Source: Planctomycetota bacterium (GTDB lineage Bacteria; Planctomycetota; Planctomycetia; Gemmatales; Gemmataceae). From it: DNA of 64,000 bases. This document shows positions 1 through 8,545 of the stretch, in pieces; the first letter of the stretch is position 1; every line of letters begins with the position of its first letter. The stretch spans positions 1-64,000 of the forward strand of contig JACPPF010000115.1 in assembly GCA_016191165.1 (NCBI GenBank), written 5' to 3'. Both the position numbers and the translations under genes were made by a program. The notes beneath the pieces are model-generated. The model had not been told where the DNA came from, did no database searches, and saw nothing but the letters and a program-made list of their open reading frames with translations.

Positions 1-1
1 C

Positions 2-262
2 GATCGAATCAAGCGAGACTATGATTTATATCAGCATGATTCACCTGATGACCCGAAGGTTGGCTGTCAAGAAATCAAAGGCGGTCAAAGCAAATGGGCG
101 ATTGTAAAACACGCTCTTACGGGTTCCTACCACTCCCTCCGGCGCTTTGCAGATGAAACCGAGGCGAGCCCTGCCGAAACGCACCAATTTTCACCCCGCC
201 ATCGTTGCGTCGGGATGGGCAATCCCACGAATCCAGTTCTCTCGCGCGATATTCCCTGGTGA
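2..262 (+). CDS. C-terminal fragment of a protein truncated by the window edge
   Basis: Reading from base 2, the frame is open for 86 codons to a TGA at 260-262, with no start codon required because it enters from the left edge. The product is hydrophilic and non-repetitive, with a segment reading QEIKGGQSKWAIVKHALTG, which looks like real protein rather than a shadow. I do not recognise the family. The next gene starts 82 bases downstream on the same strand. This could also be chance open frame in GC-rich DNA; the 5' sequence outside the window would settle it. Confidence 0.35.
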   Translation, partial: DRIKRDYDLYQHDSPDDPKVGCQEIKGGQSKWAIVKHALTGSYHSLRRFADETEASPAETHQFSPRHRCVGMGNPTNPVLSRDIPW

Positions 263-344
263 CTCGTCTTGATATAGAGCGACAACAGTCAGGCGTCGCA
301 AACTCACACGGCCCGTCTTTCGAACTGGCCCGGGGAGGACCATC

Positions 345-2738
345 ATGATGCAATTCAAGTGGAAGCGGCTAGGTGGCGTTTTCGCATGTGGAATCGCGGT
401 CGCCGTGGTTGGTGGCTGGCTGGCGTGCCCAGGCGGTGCGCTGGCGCAACCCGCCAAGGTGAAAGCCAAGAAAACGAACGAGGATTCGTTGGGCTACACC
501 GCGCATTTCGAGCGAGAACTGAAGCAAATCGGCAAGATCTCTCCCCAGGAATTCGCTCGGCGCTATCCTGCCAAGGCCAGCTATCTCGACAAATTAACCT
601 GGGACCCCACCAAGGCAAAATTCTGGGACGACTTCAATCGGGATCCCAAGCTTCTGAGAACTCGTTACCCATTCGATTTTCGCCTCAATGAAACGGAACT
701 TGCCCGCTTCAAGAAAAATGGCTTCGTGGTCAGCGAACGCCTGGAGGCCGGGAGTTTCGCCGAGATGTTCTATCGAATCTATAGCCGCGACCTGCCGGTA
801 TTTATTCCAACGGACGCTCTTCTGCACGCCTGGCACCGCAGCTACGACGGCATGCTGGAAGAACTGGAAGAAACCTACCTGTATGCTTCGCTCGATGAAA
901 TCCTCTCGGCCATGACCAAGAGCATTCCAGCGGCCGAAAAGGAGTACGGCCGCGGCGTTCTGAAGGACAGCTTGGCCGATGCGGATTATTTCCTGGCCAT
1001 GGCTCGCTCGCTCCTGGCTGGAAAGCAGGCGCCGACCGCCCTCAACCAGGAAGCCCGGGTGGCGCAAACGCTTCAAGCCGTCGAAGGAAAGCAGTTGCAC
1101 AAGTTCAACCTCTTCGGCCGAAAGCGGGAAATGGACTTTTCTCAGTTCGAGGTCCGTGGGCACTACGAGAACTCGGACCGGCTCAAGAAATACTCCAGGG
1201 CCATGATGTGGTGCGGCCGGATCGATTTGCGTATCGCCGGGGGCAAGGATTATTGGGGCGTGCTATCGTCGCCGCGCGAGCTGGGTTCCGCAGTCATCCT
1301 CAACGACTTGCTGGCGCGGTCCGGTCAATTCGAGCGCTGGCAGCAATTCGATCGCTTGATCCAGACCTACGTGGGCCGGACCGACTCCGCCACTTTTTCT
1401 CACCTTGGCGCGCTGCTCGCCAAAGCAGGCATCAAGTCCCCGGCAGACCTCAAGACCATGGAACAACTCGAAGCGCTGCAAGCCGAGATCCTCGCGGGCA
1501 AGGTCGGCCTGCAGCATATCCGCGGCGACGTCTATACATCCCCCTTTGGCGGCAAGGTCGAGTTGCCCCGGTCCTTCACGCTCCTGGGCCAGAAATTCGT
1601 CCTGGACAGCTGGGTCACTGCCAAGGTGGTCTTTGATGACGTTCCCGTGGAGTTTGAAGAGAGACCGGAGGGAAAAATTCTGCGCGTGCGGCGCGTGCCG
1701 AGCTGCCTGGACGTGGCCTTCGCCGCGCTGGGCAATGATCAGGTTGTGCCGCTGCTCGTGGATCGCATCACCGCCGGCACGCACCGGTTTCGCGATAAGG
1801 TGAATTATCAAGCCAACCTGGCGGCGGCTCGCAATGTCATCGACGCCCAGCGAACATCCGAGTGGAACGAGAACCTTTACCTGGGCTGGCTCGCCACGCT
1901 GCGCGAACTGTCAAAGCCGACCACCGATGCGAAATACCCGGAGGCTCTCCGAACCAAGGCCTGGGCCATGAAATCGCTCAACACGCAAATGGCTTCCTGG
2001 ACTCACCTGCGCCACGATACCATCTTGTATGCGAAGCAATCGTACACGTCGAGGGCAAGTTGTTTTTATCCGGCCGGCTTCGTGGAGCCGGTGCCCCACG
2101 TCTGGAGCCGCATGGAAACGATGGTCCAGCGCGCGGCGGATCTGATCGAAAAAACCCAATACCCGAACGGTACGACCGTCAAGAAAACGACCCGAGGCGA
2201 CATCAAGATCGAATTCAAGGAACTGCAGAAACACCAGGCGGCCTTCCTGCGCAACTTCGCCCAACAGGTCGGCACACTGAAAACGATCGCAACCAAACAA
2301 CTGGGGCAAAAAGAGCTGACGGCCGCGGAAACCAGGTTCCTCAAAGACATCGTGCAAAAGGACTCCAGCAGTGGGCACACGGAGTACAACGGTTGGTACA
2401 CGAAGCTGTTTTGGAAGAGCACGACCGACTCGGGGCAACCGGACCCCCTGGTGGCCGACGTGCATACCAACGTGCCCACGCCCATTCACGGCGACCCCGG
2501 GTGCGTTTTGCACCAGGGCGTCGGCAACGTCGATTTGCTGCTCATAGCCATCGATAATGGCAAGGACCGCATGGTTTACGCCGGCCCGGTACTTAGCCAT
2601 TACGAGTTCGAGATGAGCGGGATCGTTCGCAAACCGGATTCCGAATGGCGCAAGGACCTGAGCGCCGGCCGATTCCCCCCGCGCCCGGAGTGGACACGGG
2701 GATACCTGGCGCCGCTCGTCAAACGGAACAAACAGTGA
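345..2738 (+). CDS. Exported DUF3160-family protein
   Basis: A 797-residue protein that matches the DUF3160 family, of unknown biochemical role, as I remember it. Diagnostic features are the segment FIPTDALLHAWHRSYDGML near residues 150-170 and the late HTNVPTPIHGDPGCVLHQG segment near 705-725. An N-terminal signal peptide (hydrophobic stretch at about 10-30, ending ALAQPA) predicts export to the periplasm or surface. The ATG at 345 is preceded by GGGGAGGA about six bases upstream; a second ATG follows at once at 348. The gene stands alone, convergent with the kinase gene, and a perfect hairpin separates the two stops. Confidence 0.85.
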   Translation: MMQFKWKRLGGVFACGIAVAVVGGWLACPGGALAQPAKVKAKKTNEDSLGYTAHFERELKQIGKISPQEFARRYPAKASYLDKLTWDPTKAKFWDDFNRDPKLLRTRYPFDFRLNETELARFKKNGFVVSERLEAGSFAEMFYRIYSRDLPVFIPTDALLHAWHRSYDGMLEELEETYLYASLDEILSAMTKSIPAAEKEYGRGVLKDSLADADYFLAMARSLLAGKQAPTALNQEARVAQTLQAVEGKQLHKFNLFGRKREMDFSQFEVRGHYENSDRLKKYSRAMMWCGRIDLRIAGGKDYWGVLSSPRELGSAVILNDLLARSGQFERWQQFDRLIQTYVGRTDSATFSHLGALLAKAGIKSPADLKTMEQLEALQAEILAGKVGLQHIRGDVYTSPFGGKVELPRSFTLLGQKFVLDSWVTAKVVFDDVPVEFEERPEGKILRVRRVPSCLDVAFAALGNDQVVPLLVDRITAGTHRFRDKVNYQANLAAARNVIDAQRTSEWNENLYLGWLATLRELSKPTTDAKYPEALRTKAWAMKSLNTQMASWTHLRHDTILYAKQSYTSRASCFYPAGFVEPVPHVWSRMETMVQRAADLIEKTQYPNGTTVKKTTRGDIKIEFKELQKHQAAFLRNFAQQVGTLKTIATKQLGQKELTAAETRFLKDIVQKDSSSGHTEYNGWYTKLFWKSTTDSGQPDPLVADVHTNVPTPIHGDPGCVLHQGVGNVDLLLIAIDNGKDRMVYAGPVLSHYEFEMSGIVRKPDSEWRKDLSAGRFPPRPEWTRGYLAPLVKRNKQ

Positions 2739-2833
2739 TCGCAATCCCTTTTCAGGTAGGCCAGGCCTTTCATCCTGACCGTCCGTATGCCCAGGCTGGA
2801 AAGCCCGAACGACGGTTTCGCACCAACTGAGAA

Positions 2834-2870
2834 CGCAGCGCGAGCAAGTGCCGCACTTGCTCGCGCTGCG
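2834..2870. terminator. Perfect 18-bp inverted repeat between convergent genes
   Basis: The arms at 2834-2851 and 2853-2870 are perfect reverse complements (core GCGAGCAAGTGC / GCACTTGCTCGC). They lie between the stop of the DUF3160 gene (2738, plus) and the stop of the kinase gene (2907, minus). The position suits a bidirectional transcription end, but there is no T tract on either side, so factor-independent termination is not certain. Just upstream, 2751-2830 holds a degenerate copy of the CAGGCTGGAAAGCC-type palindrome seen at 7571-7632. Confidence 0.5.
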
Positions 2871-2906
2871 TGCTCACCGTGGGGTCTCTGCGAGGCTGTA
2901 AGTCGA

Positions 2907-5774
2907 TCACCGCGCCTTCACCTCGGCGAGGATTTTTTTGAACGCGGGATCCGCGCGCAGCGGCGTGAATTCCGGGTCGGTCCGAAGCACCGTCGCGTTC
3001 TTGAAACCACCCGTTGTCGCCTTTTGCACCACCTCCACGGCCTGTTTAAGCTGGCTCGCTTTTTGTGGTGAGTCGTTTGTTGCGCAGACGGCCAGGCAGC
3101 GCGCCAGTTGCAATTGCAACTCGACTCCTTTGGCCATGGATGCGCGCAGTTTGTTGGCGACGTTGGCGGCCGGCGCGTGTTTGCCGGCGCGCGCCAGCGC
3201 CAGCACGTAGGCGGCCTGGCGTGTCAGATTGTTGGGGGCGACTTGCAGGAGTTCCAGGCGCAACTGCAGCGCGTCGCTGAAGTGTTTCTGGGCTTCCTTC
3301 TTTTTGCCCAGGCGCGCCGACACGAGGCCGAGCCGTTCGTGCGCCAGGGCCAGGTGGGTCTGGTAGGCGAGGTCATCGGGCCGTTTGGAAAGGACGAACT
3401 GAAGGTTGTCCATCGCTTGCTGAAAAATCTTGCCTGCCTCTTCCAGCTTGCCGCGGCGCAAAACGGCGTCGCCGTGGTTGCCCTGAACCTCCGCGAGGTC
3501 GGCGCGGAACGGGACATACTTCGGCGCCGCGGCGATCACTGAGTTGCCCAGGCGCACTGCTTCTGCAAATTGCTGGTCGGTCTTCTTGTCATCGCCGAGA
3601 AACGATTCGGCCATGCCCAGGCACATGTGGATTTGCATGAGGTAACTGCGGGCCTCAAGACTTTTCGGCTCGGCATCGGTCCACGCCCTGCGTAAGACCC
3701 GGCTTTCTTCAAAGTGCTTTCGTGCTGCGGCGGGATCGCCCAGCGCCAGGTTGGCTTCACCCAGATGATGGGCATCATGGGACAGGATGATTTTGTTGCG
3801 CTGCGGTGGAAACGAGCCATCGCGCGGCTGGGCCAGGATTTCGTTGTGCAGCTTGAAGGCGCGCGTGTAATGATCGCGCGCCTCCGCGGCATTGCCCTTG
3901 ATGGCCAGGGCCGTGTCGCCCAGGTCAAGCAGAATGACGCCGAGGTTGGCCCGGGCCTGGTCGTTGTTGGGGGCTGCCTTGACCATCTGTTCGAGGATGG
4001 CCGCGCTGCGCTGGAAGTTCTTGAGCGCCTCATCGCCCTGCCCGACCTTGGCGAGGACACGGCCCATGGCCTGGGCGGCGCCGGGCGCGCCGAACGGGGT
4101 GGCGCCGGCCTTGTCAATCTTCGCGCTGACATCCTGGAGCGATTGCCGTAGCGTCGCCAGCACGTCGTCGCGCAGCTTGCGAACGTTGGGATCGCCCGAA
4201 ACGGCCAGGCGTTTCGATTGCAGGCGCTGATAGATGATTTCACCTAGCTTGGCCATGGCGCCGACGGTTTCCTCCGCGGTGGCCTTGGCGCTTTTTTCGT
4301 TTTTCTGGGCCAGGATGGTCTGCCCCTTGGCAATGCCTTCCTGGCGCAGGGCCTCGGCGGTTTGCTTCTGGGCGATGTTCGTCTGAAGGTCGGCCTCGTC
4401 TTTTTGCAACTTCAAACCCCACGCCAGCGCCGACGAAGTGACCGCCCAGGCGATGACCACCAGAGCGACCGCGGCGCTCAACCCCGCGACCCAGGGATTG
4501 CGCTGGCACCAGCGCCAGGCGCGCTCGGCCGTGCTCACGGGCCGCGCCTGGATCGGCTCGCCCTTGAGAAAACGCTCCAGGTCCTTCGCCAGCTCGGTCG
4601 CACTGGCGTAGCGGCGCGTGCGATCTTTTTGCAGGCATTTCAGGCAAATCGTTTCCAGATCGCGCGGCACCGTCGGTTGAAGTTGCAAGGGCGGCACCGG
4701 TTCGCGCGTGCGCACTTGCTCCAGCGTCTCAAGAAGCGTGGTGCCACGGAACGGCGCCCGGCCTGTCAGCAGATCGTAAAGAATGGCGCCCAGCGAATAA
4801 ACATCGGAGAGCGGACCGAGCTCGTTGATCTTGCCCTCCGCCTGCTCGGGGGCCATGTAGCTGGGCGTGCCGAGCACCGTGCCAGCGCGGGTCAAGCCGG
4901 CATCCTGAGCGTCCATCTGTTTGGCCAGGCCGAAGTCGCTGATCTTCGGCGTGCCGTCCGCGGCCAACAACACGTTGGCGGGCTTGAGATCGCGATGAAT
5001 GATGCCGCGCTGATGGGCGTAGGCCATGCCCTCGGCCAGCTTCTGACAAATCCGGGCGGCCTCGCGCGCGGGGAGCGGGTTGTCGCGTATTTTCCTGTCC
5101 AGGCTGGAGCCTTCGACAAACTCCAGCGAAAAGAACGGCCTGCCATCGGCCTCGCCGACTTCGTAAATCTGCACGATGTTGGGATGCTGAAGCTGGGCGA
5201 CCGCCTCCGCCTCGGCGCGAAAGCGCACCAGTTCCCGTTCATCGGCGTGGCTCCCGGACAGCACCATCTTGAGAGCGACAATGCGTTTCAAGCCGCGCTG
5301 GCTGGCCTTGTAGACGACGCCCATCGCCCCGCGGCCCAGGACGCCAAGGATGTCATAGTTGCCGATGCTTTGGGGCGGCGCGTCGAGTTTGCCTTTTTTT
5401 TGGGTAGCGCCGGGTTGAAAATCGGTGGTGGCCCGCGGATCGGCGGGCGCGAAGTCGGTCGTTGCGCGCGGATCGCCCGGCGCGAAGTCGGTCGTCGCAC
5501 CGCCGCGGGACAGGCTGAAATCGACGCTCGGTCCCGATTGGTCCGCGGCGTCAGCGGTCCTGTCCACGGTTTCGCTGTCCGGCCCCGGGAAATCGACGGT
5601 CGCTCCGCCCGCCTGGCGCAATGCTTCGAGTTCCGAGCGCAGCGCCGAGCGTTCAGGCTCCTGAAAATTCGCCAGGTAGGGTTCCACATCCGGCGGCGCC
5701 CCGCCGCCGCTGGATTGACAGGCGACGGCATAGTGGCGGCGAATCTCTTCGCGCGAAAGCGATGACGAACTCAT
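2907..5774 (-). CDS. Membrane Ser/Thr protein kinase with C-terminal TPR domain
   Basis: A 955-residue Hanks-type kinase. The domain begins near residue 141 with the glycine loop GRGAMGVVYKA, followed by catalytic Lys169, HRDLKPAN (Asp262), DFG (Asp280) and APE (308-310). A single membrane helix lies near 435-465, so the kinase is cytoplasmic and the rest lies beyond the membrane; this rest is a coiled segment rich in Q and K, then about ten TPR-like repeats to the C terminus. The 140-residue N-terminal region is low in structure and carries an unusual repeated T-T/V-D-F motif (around 59, 94, 105 and 117), two copies within an 11-residue tandem repeat. This architecture is abundant in planctomycetes. 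Substrates are unknown. It is a single gene with no same-strand partner nearby. Confidence 0.92.
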   Translation of the reverse strand: MSSSSLSREEIRRHYAVACQSSGGGAPPDVEPYLANFQEPERSALRSELEALRQAGGATVDFPGPDSETVDRTADAADQSGPSVDFSLSRGGATTDFAPGDPRATTDFAPADPRATTDFQPGATQKKGKLDAPPQSIGNYDILGVLGRGAMGVVYKASQRGLKRIVALKMVLSGSHADERELVRFRAEAEAVAQLQHPNIVQIYEVGEADGRPFFSLEFVEGSSLDRKIRDNPLPAREAARICQKLAEGMAYAHQRGIIHRDLKPANVLLAADGTPKISDFGLAKQMDAQDAGLTRAGTVLGTPSYMAPEQAEGKINELGPLSDVYSLGAILYDLLTGRAPFRGTTLLETLEQVRTREPVPPLQLQPTVPRDLETICLKCLQKDRTRRYASATELAKDLERFLKGEPIQARPVSTAERAWRWCQRNPWVAGLSAAVALVVIAWAVTSSALAWGLKLQKDEADLQTNIAQKQTAEALRQEGIAKGQTILAQKNEKSAKATAEETVGAMAKLGEIIYQRLQSKRLAVSGDPNVRKLRDDVLATLRQSLQDVSAKIDKAGATPFGAPGAAQAMGRVLAKVGQGDEALKNFQRSAAILEQMVKAAPNNDQARANLGVILLDLGDTALAIKGNAAEARDHYTRAFKLHNEILAQPRDGSFPPQRNKIILSHDAHHLGEANLALGDPAAARKHFEESRVLRRAWTDAEPKSLEARSYLMQIHMCLGMAESFLGDDKKTDQQFAEAVRLGNSVIAAAPKYVPFRADLAEVQGNHGDAVLRRGKLEEAGKIFQQAMDNLQFVLSKRPDDLAYQTHLALAHERLGLVSARLGKKKEAQKHFSDALQLRLELLQVAPNNLTRQAAYVLALARAGKHAPAANVANKLRASMAKGVELQLQLARCLAVCATNDSPQKASQLKQAVEVVQKATTGGFKNATVLRTDPEFTPLRADPAFKKILAEVKAR

Positions 5775-5808
5775 GGGAAAATCTCCCTATCCTGGTTTAA
5801 GAATGCTC

Positions 5809-6130
5809 GAAAAATAACTTCCCGATTTCACACTTGCCTTTCTCGGGTTTGTCGAGCCTGAAAGGCTCGTTCTGTCAGCCCAGGCCGAAGGCCTGGGGCT
5901 AGAAAAATAACTTCCCGATTTCACACTCGGGTTTGTCGAGCCTGAAAAACTCGTTCTGTCAGCCCAGGCCGAAGGCTTGGGTGATGGTTGCCGAAGGCGG
6001 TCGGCCCTGAAAGGGGCCGTTCGTTGAACAAGCCTTTCAGGCTCGATCCGTCGATCCAATGGAATTCCCAGGCCTTCGGCCTGGGCTGACAGAATCGGCC
6101 TTTCAGGCCGAAAGCCGGAAGTTATTCTTC
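5809..6130. repeat. Intergenic repeat cluster, MITE-like, bounded by imperfect inverted repeats
   Basis: Non-coding stretch of the 450-base gap 5775-6224. Two direct copies of a unit (5809-5897 and 5902-5981) begin GAAAAATAACTTCCCG and end in a CAGGCCGAAGGCCTGGG palindrome; the second lacks ten internal bases. Further palindromes follow at 6067-6085 (CCCAGGCC/GGCCTGGG) and about 6096-6110 (CGGCCTTTCAGGCCG). The left end recurs inverted at 6115-6130 with two mismatches, so the block looks like a 322-base element with terminal inverted repeats. I saw no clear target-site duplication. An open minus frame across it consists of translated repeat and is not a gene. Confidence 0.6.
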
Positions 6131-6154
6131 GGACATTGCTTAGCCGCGATGGTA

Positions 6155-6210
6155 GCCGCGTGCGGCCTGGCGGTCGCCAGGCGCCCCGCGAACGCCAGGC
6201 CGCACGCGGC
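6155..6210. terminator. Perfect 18-bp hairpin downstream of the GT4 gene
   Basis: Arms at 6155-6172 and 6193-6210 (GCCGCGTGCGGCCTGGCG and its complement) are perfect with a 20-base loop. It lies 15 bases beyond the stop of the minus-strand glycosyltransferase, the right place for a transcription end or 3' stabiliser. No T run follows. The core resembles the palindromic repeat at 45593-45655, so it may belong to a dispersed repeat family. Confidence 0.5.
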
Positions 6211-6224
6211 GAATTAACGGGCGA

Positions 6225-7436
6225 TCAATGCCGCGCGTGAACGGCATCCTCATACAGCGCCAGCATGCGCGGCAAACACACGTCCAGGCTGTAACGATTG
6301 CGGATCAATTCGACCCCGGCCTGGCCCAGCGGGTTGAAATCGCCGGGGGCGTCAAGCACGCGCAGGGCTTGATCCGACAGGCGGTCAACGTCAAAGAAAT
6401 CCTCCAGCAACCCCGTCTTCCCGGGCTCAATCACCTCACGCACCGGCGGCGTGTTGGACGCGAGCACCGTTGCCCCACACGCCAGCGCGTTCAGCATGGA
6501 CCACGACAACACGAACGGCACCGTCAGGTAAATGTGCAAGTCGCTCAATGCGAAAACCTGGACCAGCGTACCAATGGGAATGGGGCCGGTAAAGATAAAA
6601 CGCGAAAGATCGTAGTCATCGCGGTCGAGCACCCATTGCTTGAAGCTCTTGCCGCCGGTGAAGTCGAGATCGCCGCCGTAACAGACGCGATCATCGCCGA
6701 CGACCAGGAAGACGACATCCGAGCGGCGCTGACAGATGCGCTTGGCGACCTTCATGAAAATGTCGAACCCGCGAATGCTCTCCATGCCGCGCGAGACGTA
6801 AGTGACGATGCGCGTGCCCTCGGGAAAGACGCGATCGCCCAATCGGCGCGGTCCCGTCGGCAACGGCCGCCAGATATTGGTGTCGATGCCGTCGAAGATG
6901 GCACGAATCTTGTCTTGAAACAGACGCGGGAACAGGCTGCGTTGCCAGCGGGTCGGGCTGTAGCCGATGTCGCAGTTTTCCAGATCGAGCAGGGCCACCG
7001 CGTTGCGGGCGTGGGCGCGCAGGGCGTTCATCGCGGGGTTGGGGAACTCCGGGCGGAAGTCCATATCGGATCCGTGCGTGCGGTAGTAATACTCGAAGTA
7101 GTTGACGATCGGGCAGTCGTAAAGCTCGCGCAAAAACACCGTGGACAGGAAGCCGGAATGGGCGACCACCAAATCAGGCTTGATATCGGGCCGGGCCTGC
7201 AGGGCTTGAAAGGCGGCATGGGAATGCCAGATGGCGTTTTCAAACGTGCGGCTGCAAAAGTGCGTCGCTGGCGTCGCACCGCCTTGCAGCTTGTATTGCA
7301 CACACTCAATCCCGCCAAACGCCTGCGGCGGCTGCTCGGAAAGAAACGTACAGCGAAAACGTTTTTGCTGCACCAGATACGCGGCGATATGCCCAAACTG
7401 GGCGGGGAAGTTCTGATGAATGAAGAGGACGTGCAT
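6225..7436 (-). CDS. GT4-type glycosyltransferase
   Basis: A retaining GT-B glycosyltransferase of 403 residues, expected to transfer a sugar from a nucleotide-sugar donor to an envelope glycan or glycoprotein. The N-terminal Rossmann domain begins HVLFIHQNFPAQFGH; the C-terminal half carries the donor-binding region ALACGATVLASNTPPVREVIEPGKTG in two overlapping parts (S/T-PPVxEVI and EPGKTG), typical of family 4. The frame is open to a start at 7472, but the ATG at 7436 opens directly on the conserved MHVLFIHQNFP and is preferred. It is divergent from the next glycosyltransferase unit, with a palindrome between them. Confidence 0.85.
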   Translation of the reverse strand: MHVLFIHQNFPAQFGHIAAYLVQQKRFRCTFLSEQPPQAFGGIECVQYKLQGGATPATHFCSRTFENAIWHSHAAFQALQARPDIKPDLVVAHSGFLSTVFLRELYDCPIVNYFEYYYRTHGSDMDFRPEFPNPAMNALRAHARNAVALLDLENCDIGYSPTRWQRSLFPRLFQDKIRAIFDGIDTNIWRPLPTGPRRLGDRVFPEGTRIVTYVSRGMESIRGFDIFMKVAKRICQRRSDVVFLVVGDDRVCYGGDLDFTGGKSFKQWVLDRDDYDLSRFIFTGPIPIGTLVQVFALSDLHIYLTVPFVLSWSMLNALACGATVLASNTPPVREVIEPGKTGLLEDFFDVDRLSDQALRVLDAPGDFNPLGQAGVELIRNRYSLDVCLPRMLALYEDAVHARH

Positions 7437-7570
7437 GACGGGGCTTTCGCGAAAGGCAGCGGGGCAGCGCAAGCGTGGCGGCGTTGAGCCGCGCGGGACG
7501 CCTTGTTCTTATAATGACCGGCGTGCGAAAGGTAAAGTGTGCACCCCCAACGGTAGTCGCATACTTTTGG

Positions 7571-7632
7571 GTAGGTCAGGCTTTCCAGCCTGACTCTTCG
7601 CGAGTGCTGTCAGGCTGGAAAGCCTGACCTAC
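7571..7632. repeat. Perfect 24-bp palindromic intergenic repeat
   Basis: Arms 7571-7594 and 7609-7632 are perfect reverse complements (core GGTCAGGCTTTCCAGCCTGA) with a 14-base loop. It sits between the divergent glycosyltransferase genes, 13 bases before the start at 7646. Degenerate relatives occur at 2751-2830 and inside 5809-6130, so this is a dispersed repeat rather than a private operator. Confidence 0.6.
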
Positions 7633-7645
7633 GCCAGAGACGGCC

Positions 7646-8545
7646 ATGCGCGTGTTGATTGCCATTCCGCATTTTGTACGCGGCGAAAGTGCCTCACGCC
7701 CGCAGGCGAAAGACTGCGGGATCCAGCGCCGGCACGGATCCCTCGACGCGCGCGTCGAACATCGGGTCGAGGCATTGACGGCCTGCCTCGCCTCGCTGCG
7801 TCTGCATTTCCATGACGCTCACGTTTGCATCGAGCAACGGACCGCCACCGCTCGGCCGACACCGGCGCAAGGACCGGTGACGGTCAGCGTGATCGTCTGC
7901 ACCACGGGCGGCCAACATGCCCTGGACCGCCTGCCGGCCGAGGTACGATATTTTACTCATAAGAACCATGACGTGGAACCCGAACTGCTCGGCTTCACCT
8001 GCCATGACGTCTTGCGGGAAAATCTTGGCCAGTTCGATTACTACGGCTTCCTGGAGGACGACCTGACCCTGGTCGATCCGTGGTTCTTTCAAAAGCTGGC
8101 ATGGTTCAACGCTCTGGCGGGAGACGACAAGTTGTTGCAGCCCAACCGCTTTGAAGCCGGTTTGGGCCGGCTGATTTCCAAGGTCTATGTGGATGGCGCT
8201 CTGGCGGAACGGGTGACCGACATGTTTCAGAACATCCACGATTCGCCGCCGTTGACGCTCAACGCGCTCGGCCAGGACGTGCCCTTCGAGCGGACGCTGA
8301 ATCCGCATTCGGGCTGTTTCTTCCTGAACGCCAGACAGATGGCGCACTGGGTGCGCCAGCCGCACTTCAACGATCGGCAGTCGCGCTTCATCGGCCCTCT
8401 GGAAACGACGGCCTCGCTCGGCATCATGCGCGCGTTTCGCGTCTACAAGCCCGCGCCGGCGTGTGCTGACTTTTTGGAAGTGCAACATCACGGCACCGGA
8501 TACCTGGATCAACTTTGCGCTCCCGAACAAGAGAACCGCCCATGA
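7646..8545 (+). CDS. Glycosyltransferase-like protein of unknown specificity
   Basis: A 299-residue soluble protein beginning MRVLIAIPHFV, an opening typical of GT-A-like transferases. An acidic segment FLEDDLTLVDPWFF (about 132-145) resembles the metal/nucleotide DxD region, and the C-terminal half has conserved-looking PHSGCFFLNARQM. I place it in a hypothetical glycosyltransferase group without a named substrate. Its TGA overlaps the ATG of the next gene (ATGA at 8542-8545), so the two are translationally coupled. The shared pathway is probably surface glycan or protein glycosylation; this is inference from the neighbours. Confidence 0.65.
   Translation: MRVLIAIPHFVRGESASRPQAKDCGIQRRHGSLDARVEHRVEALTACLASLRLHFHDAHVCIEQRTATARPTPAQGPVTVSVIVCTTGGQHALDRLPAEVRYFTHKNHDVEPELLGFTCHDVLRENLGQFDYYGFLEDDLTLVDPWFFQKLAWFNALAGDDKLLQPNRFEAGLGRLISKVYVDGALAERVTDMFQNIHDSPPLTLNALGQDVPFERTLNPHSGCFFLNARQMAHWVRQPHFNDRQSRFIGPLETTASLGIMRAFRVYKPAPACADFLEVQHHGTGYLDQLCAPEQENRP

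Noticed and set aside
4362..5765. 467-codon plus-strand open frame opposite the kinase gene
   Set aside because: The minus strand carries all kinase catalytic motifs; the plus frame has none.
5787..6059. 90-codon minus-strand open frame in the repeat cluster
   Set aside because: Its protein is a translation of repeated palindromes (PSAWADRTSxSGSTNP twice), without a ribosome site.
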